Shown here in pieces: positions 60,232-64,000 of a stretch of DNA of 64,000 bases (positions are counted from its first letter, which is position 1; every line of letters begins with the position of its first letter). Source of the stretch: CALGLS01 sp047626155 (lineage in GTDB: Bacteria; Bacteroidota; Bacteroidia; Chitinophagales; Saprospiraceae); assembly GCA_047626155.1 (NCBI GenBank), contig JBLHRR010000004.1, forward strand, positions 42,165 to 106,164, read 5' to 3'. Made by a program: the position numbers and the translations under genes. The notes under the pieces were generated by a model that ran no database searches, was not told where the DNA came from, and saw only the letters and a program-made list of their open reading frames with translations.

Positions 60232-63200
60232 ATGAAGAATTTTTTCTTACTCTTATTTTTTACGCTATCGCTCCCCTCCCTCTGGGCTCAATCCCCCTGC
60301 ACAGGTAATGTAGCAATAGAGACCTTAGCCAATGGAATGGATTATACCATTACTGTTGGAGCGGGTGGTGCTGTTGATATTTCGGTTACCGTTGTAGACA
60401 ATCCAGTAGGTTTAGTAGGTTTTCTTGGAGGAGCTGGTAATCCAATATCATTTCCAGACGGTACAGGAACCTTTACCTATAACTTAACTGGTCAGGCTGA
60501 TCCGTATGTTTTAGATATGTTCTTTAACTGGGCAGCAGGTGGAGCAGGTAATTCCGAAACGGTATCTTGTTCTGCGGGTCCTGCTGGTCCGGAGATATGT
60601 ACAGGTAATGTGCCCATTGAAACTCTTGCCAATGGAATGGATTATACCATTACTGTTGCTGCGGATGGGACCACTGTTGATGTTTCGGTTACTGTTGTAG
60701 ACAATCCAGTAGGTTTAGTAGGTTTTCTTGGCGGAGCTGGTAATCCAATATCATTTCCAGACGGTACGGGAACCTTTACCTATAACTTAACTGGTCAAGC
60801 TGCTCCCTATGTTTTAGATATGTTCTTTAACTGGGCAGCCGGTGGAGCAGGTAATTCCGAAACGGTAGCTTGTCCTGCTGGCGGTGGCCCTGCAGCACTG
60901 GATCTTCCGATTACTTTTGAGGATCCTACTGTTGATTATAACCTGGCTGATTTCGGTGGAGCTTCTAGTTTCATAACTCTTGATCCAACAGACACAACCA
61001 ATACGGTACTATGCCAGTTCAAAAATGCAGGAGCAGAGACCTGGGCAGGTACTACAGTAGGTGATAGTGGATTGGAAAACCCAATTGCTTTTAGTCCTGG
61101 CAATACGACCATTACTATGAGTGTATGGGCTCCGACAGCTGGTACGCCAATTTTACTAAAAGTAGAAAACTCAGGGAATGGTGGTATTGCCGCTGAAGTC
61201 CTGGTTAGTACCACGGTGGGAATGGCTTTTGAGACTTTGTCTTTTGATCTTTCTCTCAGTACGAATTTTCCTTTGGATTTGAATCAGATATATGACAAGA
61301 TCAGTGTATTTGGAAACTTTGGAAATGGCGGAGCACAACCAACAGTATACTTCGACGACCTTATCTTACCTCCCCCTCCTCCTGTGATATGTACAGGTAA
61401 TGTGGCTATTGAAAACCTTGCCAATGGAATGGATTATACCATTGTTAGTGCACCTGATGGCACTGTTGATGTTACGGTTACAGTTGTAGACAATCCAACA
61501 GGATTGGTTGCTTTTTATGGAGGACCTGGTAATCCAATATCATTTCCAGACGCAACAGGAACGTTTACATATAACTTCCCTGGTCAAACGATTGGTGATC
61601 TTTTTGTTGTAGATATATTCTTTAATTGGGCAGGAAATGGAGGTAATTCCGAAACGATAACTATTATTGTAGGTGGTCCTTGTACTCTTCCAGATACTGA
61701 CGTAGTGTTCTGTGTGGACATGAGTTGCTTCCTAGACGCACCTCTGAATCCAAGTGTTTTTGGAAACTTTACTACTCCACCATTTGATATCAATCAGAAC
61801 TTATTAAGTGACCCCGATGGTGATGGTATCTGGTGTGCTACAGTAACTATTGCACCGGGTACTTATGAGTACCTATTTTTTGATGCAAATCAAGGTGCAG
61901 AGGGTTTTGATGAAGGAGCACCTTGCACCGTAACAAACTTTGGGTTCACCAACAGATCACTTACGGTAGGAGGAACAAGCCCACAAATGGAAAACTTTGG
62001 TTGGGAAAGTTGTGGTACTGATTGTGTGACTTCACTTCCACCTCCAGACCTTCCAATTACTTTTGAAGATCCAGGAATTGATTATAACCTAGATAACTTT
62101 GGAGGAATGGTATCTTTCCTTGCTCCTGATCCGACTGATTCTACTAACACGGTGGTTTGTTCTACTAAACCTGTCGGCGCTGAAACCTGGGCTGGTACTA
62201 CAGTTGGTGCTGATGGATTACAAAATCCAGTTCCTTTCACAGCTACTGATTTAACCATGACTGTGAGAGTATGGTCGCCTTCTGCTGGTACTCCTTTTTT
62301 GTTGAAAGTAGAAAATACTGCAAACCCTGGTCAGAGCTCAGAGGTATTAGTTAGTACTACTGTAGCTATGGCCTGGGAAACTTTAGTTTTTGATTTTGCT
62401 AATAGCTCAACTGCTCCGATTTTCCTTAACATTGTTTACGATAAAGTAAGTGTCTTTGCCAACTTCGGTAACCCAGGCACAGGTATGACTTATTACTTTG
62501 ATGATATTATGTTTGGCCTACCTTATGCTCCAGAGATCCAGGATCCATGTACTTGTCTTGATAACTCATCGGTTATTGATCTTGATGCTGGTACCGGAGG
62601 AGATGATGGAACCTTTAGTGAGCTAGTGGCCATTGCTGGCCCAGGCGGAGGACCTCTTCCATCTACCTTGGCTTTTGTAGTTACTGCTATTACCGGTGGA
62701 GATATTGTTGTCGGCGATCCATTGGTGTTCAATGCGAATAATGGTCATTATGAAATTAGTTTTGAACACGTAGACGAAATTGGCTATACCATTTCTGTTC
62801 AGGAATCTTCAGCTGGAACACCTACTGGTCCAGTTTTATCTATAGGCAATGTTTGTGCTTACCCTAATCCAGTTTTTGTCCCTGTACCTGCTGACCAATA
62901 TTGTGCAGTAGATGCAGCAGAAACCTTGGGTGCAAACGAAGCTTTACCTGCAGATGGGCTAACCTTCACTATTGATGGTGCTCCTGCTACAGAAATAGAT
63001 CCAGCTGCTTTGGCTCTTGGAACTCACCTAGTTGTAATGACTTGGGATGGTTCACTAGGAACTAATAACGGTTCTGGAACTGTTGCGAATCCTAACCAAC
63101 CTGGATGTATTCAAACAGTGCAAAAGACCATTGAAATTATTAATGATGCACCAGTTATTACTTGTCCACCAACAGCTGTGTTAGATTGTACAGAAAGTAT

Positions 63201-64000
63201 TCCAGATGGTGTTACGACTCTAGCGGAATTCATTGCTGCGGGTGGTACTGTTAGTGCAAATTGTACCGTCACTTCAATTGCCTTTACTGATGTTACTTCA
63301 GTAACTAATTGTGGCATTGAGGTAGAACGAATTTATACAATTGCATCTGGTACGGCAGCATCAAGCTGTGTACAGATGTTACGAACAGTTGATACAACAC
63401 CTCCAGTTATTGTTTGTCCTCCAAGTCAGACTCTAACTTGTTTTGAAACAGCTCCAGCTCCTATAACGACAGCTGCTGATTTCATAGCTGCAGGTGGTGT
63501 TATCAGTGACGATTGTACTGCTGACCTTTCAGACTTCACTGTCTTCTCTCAAAATGCAGACAATGGTGGAGATAACTGTCCAGGTAATGGACAAGTGATT
63601 GATCGTACTTACTTCGTTCAAGACCTTTGCGGTAATACTTCTACTTGTACTCAGACTTTCACTTATCTAGAAAGTACTTCTGGTCCTGTTATCACATCTA
63701 TCTTACCAACTTGTTTTAAGTACTGTGCTTCATTAGCTAATCCTATGGATGCAGATATTACTTTTGACACAGATTGTAACTTTGGCGCAACTGTAAACAT
63801 TACTGGTCCAACTCAAATTGGACAAGATAACTGCCCAGGTTCAATCTACCGATATACTTATACGGTGACTGACGACTGTGGCAGAACTTCTGCTGCGGTT
63901 ACTCGTGACTTCGTTATAGGAAACGACGGACCTACTATCGAGTGCGCTCCGTTCAACTTATTGTTAGAATGTGGTGATCCAAACAATGCGGATTACATTG
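60232..64000 (+). CDS. Giant secreted repeat protein with glycan-binding-like and HYR-like modules (3' end outside window)
   Basis: The ATG at 60232 opens a signal peptide (LLFFTLSLPSLWAQ), and the frame stays open for more than 1250 codons to the window edge. Module R of about 100 residues (CTGNV-IE-LANGMDYTI ... FNWA--GNSET) occurs at residues 23, 123 and 387; the first two are tandem and almost identical in DNA. A second module of about 150 residues (LPITFEDP--DYNL--FGG ... YFDD) begins at about 224 and 606. At about 487-580 lies a CBM-like domain (DTDVVFCVDM, SDPDGDGIWCATVTIAPGTY) resembling glycogen/starch-binding modules. After about residue 950, HYR-like Cys-containing repeats occur (TPPVIVCPPSQTLTC). 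A C-terminal T9SS signal is expected beyond the window. The protein is likely a surface adhesin. Confidence 0.88.
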   Translation, partial: MKNFFLLLFFTLSLPSLWAQSPCTGNVAIETLANGMDYTITVGAGGAVDISVTVVDNPVGLVGFLGGAGNPISFPDGTGTFTYNLTGQADPYVLDMFFNWAAGGAGNSETVSCSAGPAGPEICTGNVPIETLANGMDYTITVAADGTTVDVSVTVVDNPVGLVGFLGGAGNPISFPDGTGTFTYNLTGQAAPYVLDMFFNWAAGGAGNSETVACPAGGGPAALDLPITFEDPTVDYNLADFGGASSFITLDPTDTTNTVLCQFKNAGAETWAGTTVGDSGLENPIAFSPGNTTITMSVWAPTAGTPILLKVENSGNGGIAAEVLVSTTVGMAFETLSFDLSLSTNFPLDLNQIYDKISVFGNFGNGGAQPTVYFDDLILPPPPPVICTGNVAIENLANGMDYTIVSAPDGTVDVTVTVVDNPTGLVAFYGGPGNPISFPDATGTFTYNFPGQTIGDLFVVDIFFNWAGNGGNSETITIIVGGPCTLPDTDVVFCVDMSCFLDAPLNPSVFGNFTTPPFDINQNLLSDPDGDGIWCATVTIAPGTYEYLFFDANQGAEGFDEGAPCTVTNFGFTNRSLTVGGTSPQMENFGWESCGTDCVTSLPPPDLPITFEDPGIDYNLDNFGGMVSFLAPDPTDSTNTVVCSTKPVGAETWAGTTVGADGLQNPVPFTATDLTMTVRVWSPSAGTPFLLKVENTANPGQSSEVLVSTTVAMAWETLVFDFANSSTAPIFLNIVYDKVSVFANFGNPGTGMTYYFDDIMFGLPYAPEIQDPCTCLDNSSVIDLDAGTGGDDGTFSELVAIAGPGGGPLPSTLAFVVTAITGGDIVVGDPLVFNANNGHYEISFEHVDEIGYTISVQESSAGTPTGPVLSIGNVCAYPNPVFVPVPADQYCAVDAAETLGANEALPADGLTFTIDGAPATEIDPAALALGTHLVVMTWDGSLGTNNGSGTVANPNQPGCIQTVQKTIEIINDAPVITCPPTAVLDCTESIPDGVTTLAEFIAAGGTVSANCTVTSIAFTDVTSVTNCGIEVERIYTIASGTAASSCVQMLRTVDTTPPVIVCPPSQTLTCFETAPAPITTAADFIAAGGVISDDCTADLSDFTVFSQNADNGGDNCPGNGQVIDRTYFVQDLCGNTSTCTQTFTYLESTSGPVITSILPTCFKYCASLANPMDADITFDTDCNFGATVNITGPTQIGQDNCPGSIYRYTYTVTDDCGRTSAAVTRDFVIGNDGPTIECAPFNLLLECGDPNNADYI

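Noticed and set aside
60232..64000. Possibility that the tandem module repeats are a CRISPR or DNA-level satellite.
   Set aside because: The repeats are 300 bases, in frame, and encode a beta-rich module within one long reading frame.

Overview
The window comes from an AT-rich member of the Bacteroidota, most likely a Saprospirales/Lewinella-like marine or sludge bacterium (lineage inferred). The evidence is SusC/SusD/SusE-F starch proteins, several secreted proteins with type IX secretion (T9SS) sorting domains of types A and B, a CHU_C adhesin, acidic lipoprotein export signals, a group II GGGP synthase, and TAnnTTTG-like -7 boxes instead of sigma70 promoters. No rRNA, phage, IS transposase or CRISPR array was seen. 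One tRNA-Gln is present.

Layout. 1-14.6 kb is mostly core metabolism on the plus strand: the end of a ferredoxin-NADP reductase-like enzyme, an Nfu Fe-S protein, two tandem DUF3857/transglutaminase proteins, GGGP synthase, RsgA, CarB, AMP nucleosidase, a sodium:solute symporter and a membrane protein. 14.7-20 kb has a PorE-like OmpA/PD40 protein, adenine deaminase and, divergently, an MscS channel. 20-24 kb holds a lipoprotein dehydrogenase fused to cytochrome c and a double DUF1080 protein, a plausible oxidative sugar-degradation pair. 24.2-30.4 kb is a minus-strand cluster DUF4956 - HlyD - TolC-like - CotH, followed by a broken CotH remnant and a methyltransferase next to tRNA-Gln.

32.8-47.4 kb is a starch utilisation locus: a secreted GH13 amylase with T9SS tail, a CotH/lamin-tail protein, SusD, SusC, a SusE/F-like lipoprotein, an AraC regulator and a SusA-like GH13 enzyme. 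Secreted amylase, surface binding proteins, SusCD import and periplasmic hydrolysis form a coherent pathway. 47.5-49.1 kb has a frameshifted gene remnant and a YcaQ-type glycosylase. 49.3-55.7 kb is a 2124-residue type B T9SS adhesin. 56-59.6 kb has an MDR reductase, an aldehyde dehydrogenase and a TesB thioesterase. From 60.2 kb to the end runs the N-terminal part of another giant repetitive secreted protein.

The least explained content is intergenic. A family of about 125-bp palindromic elements (three good copies and one degenerate copy) keeps its ends and a 16-base loop while the stems vary, with one covarying base pair between two copies. There are also four other complex inverted-repeat structures, each with its own sequence.
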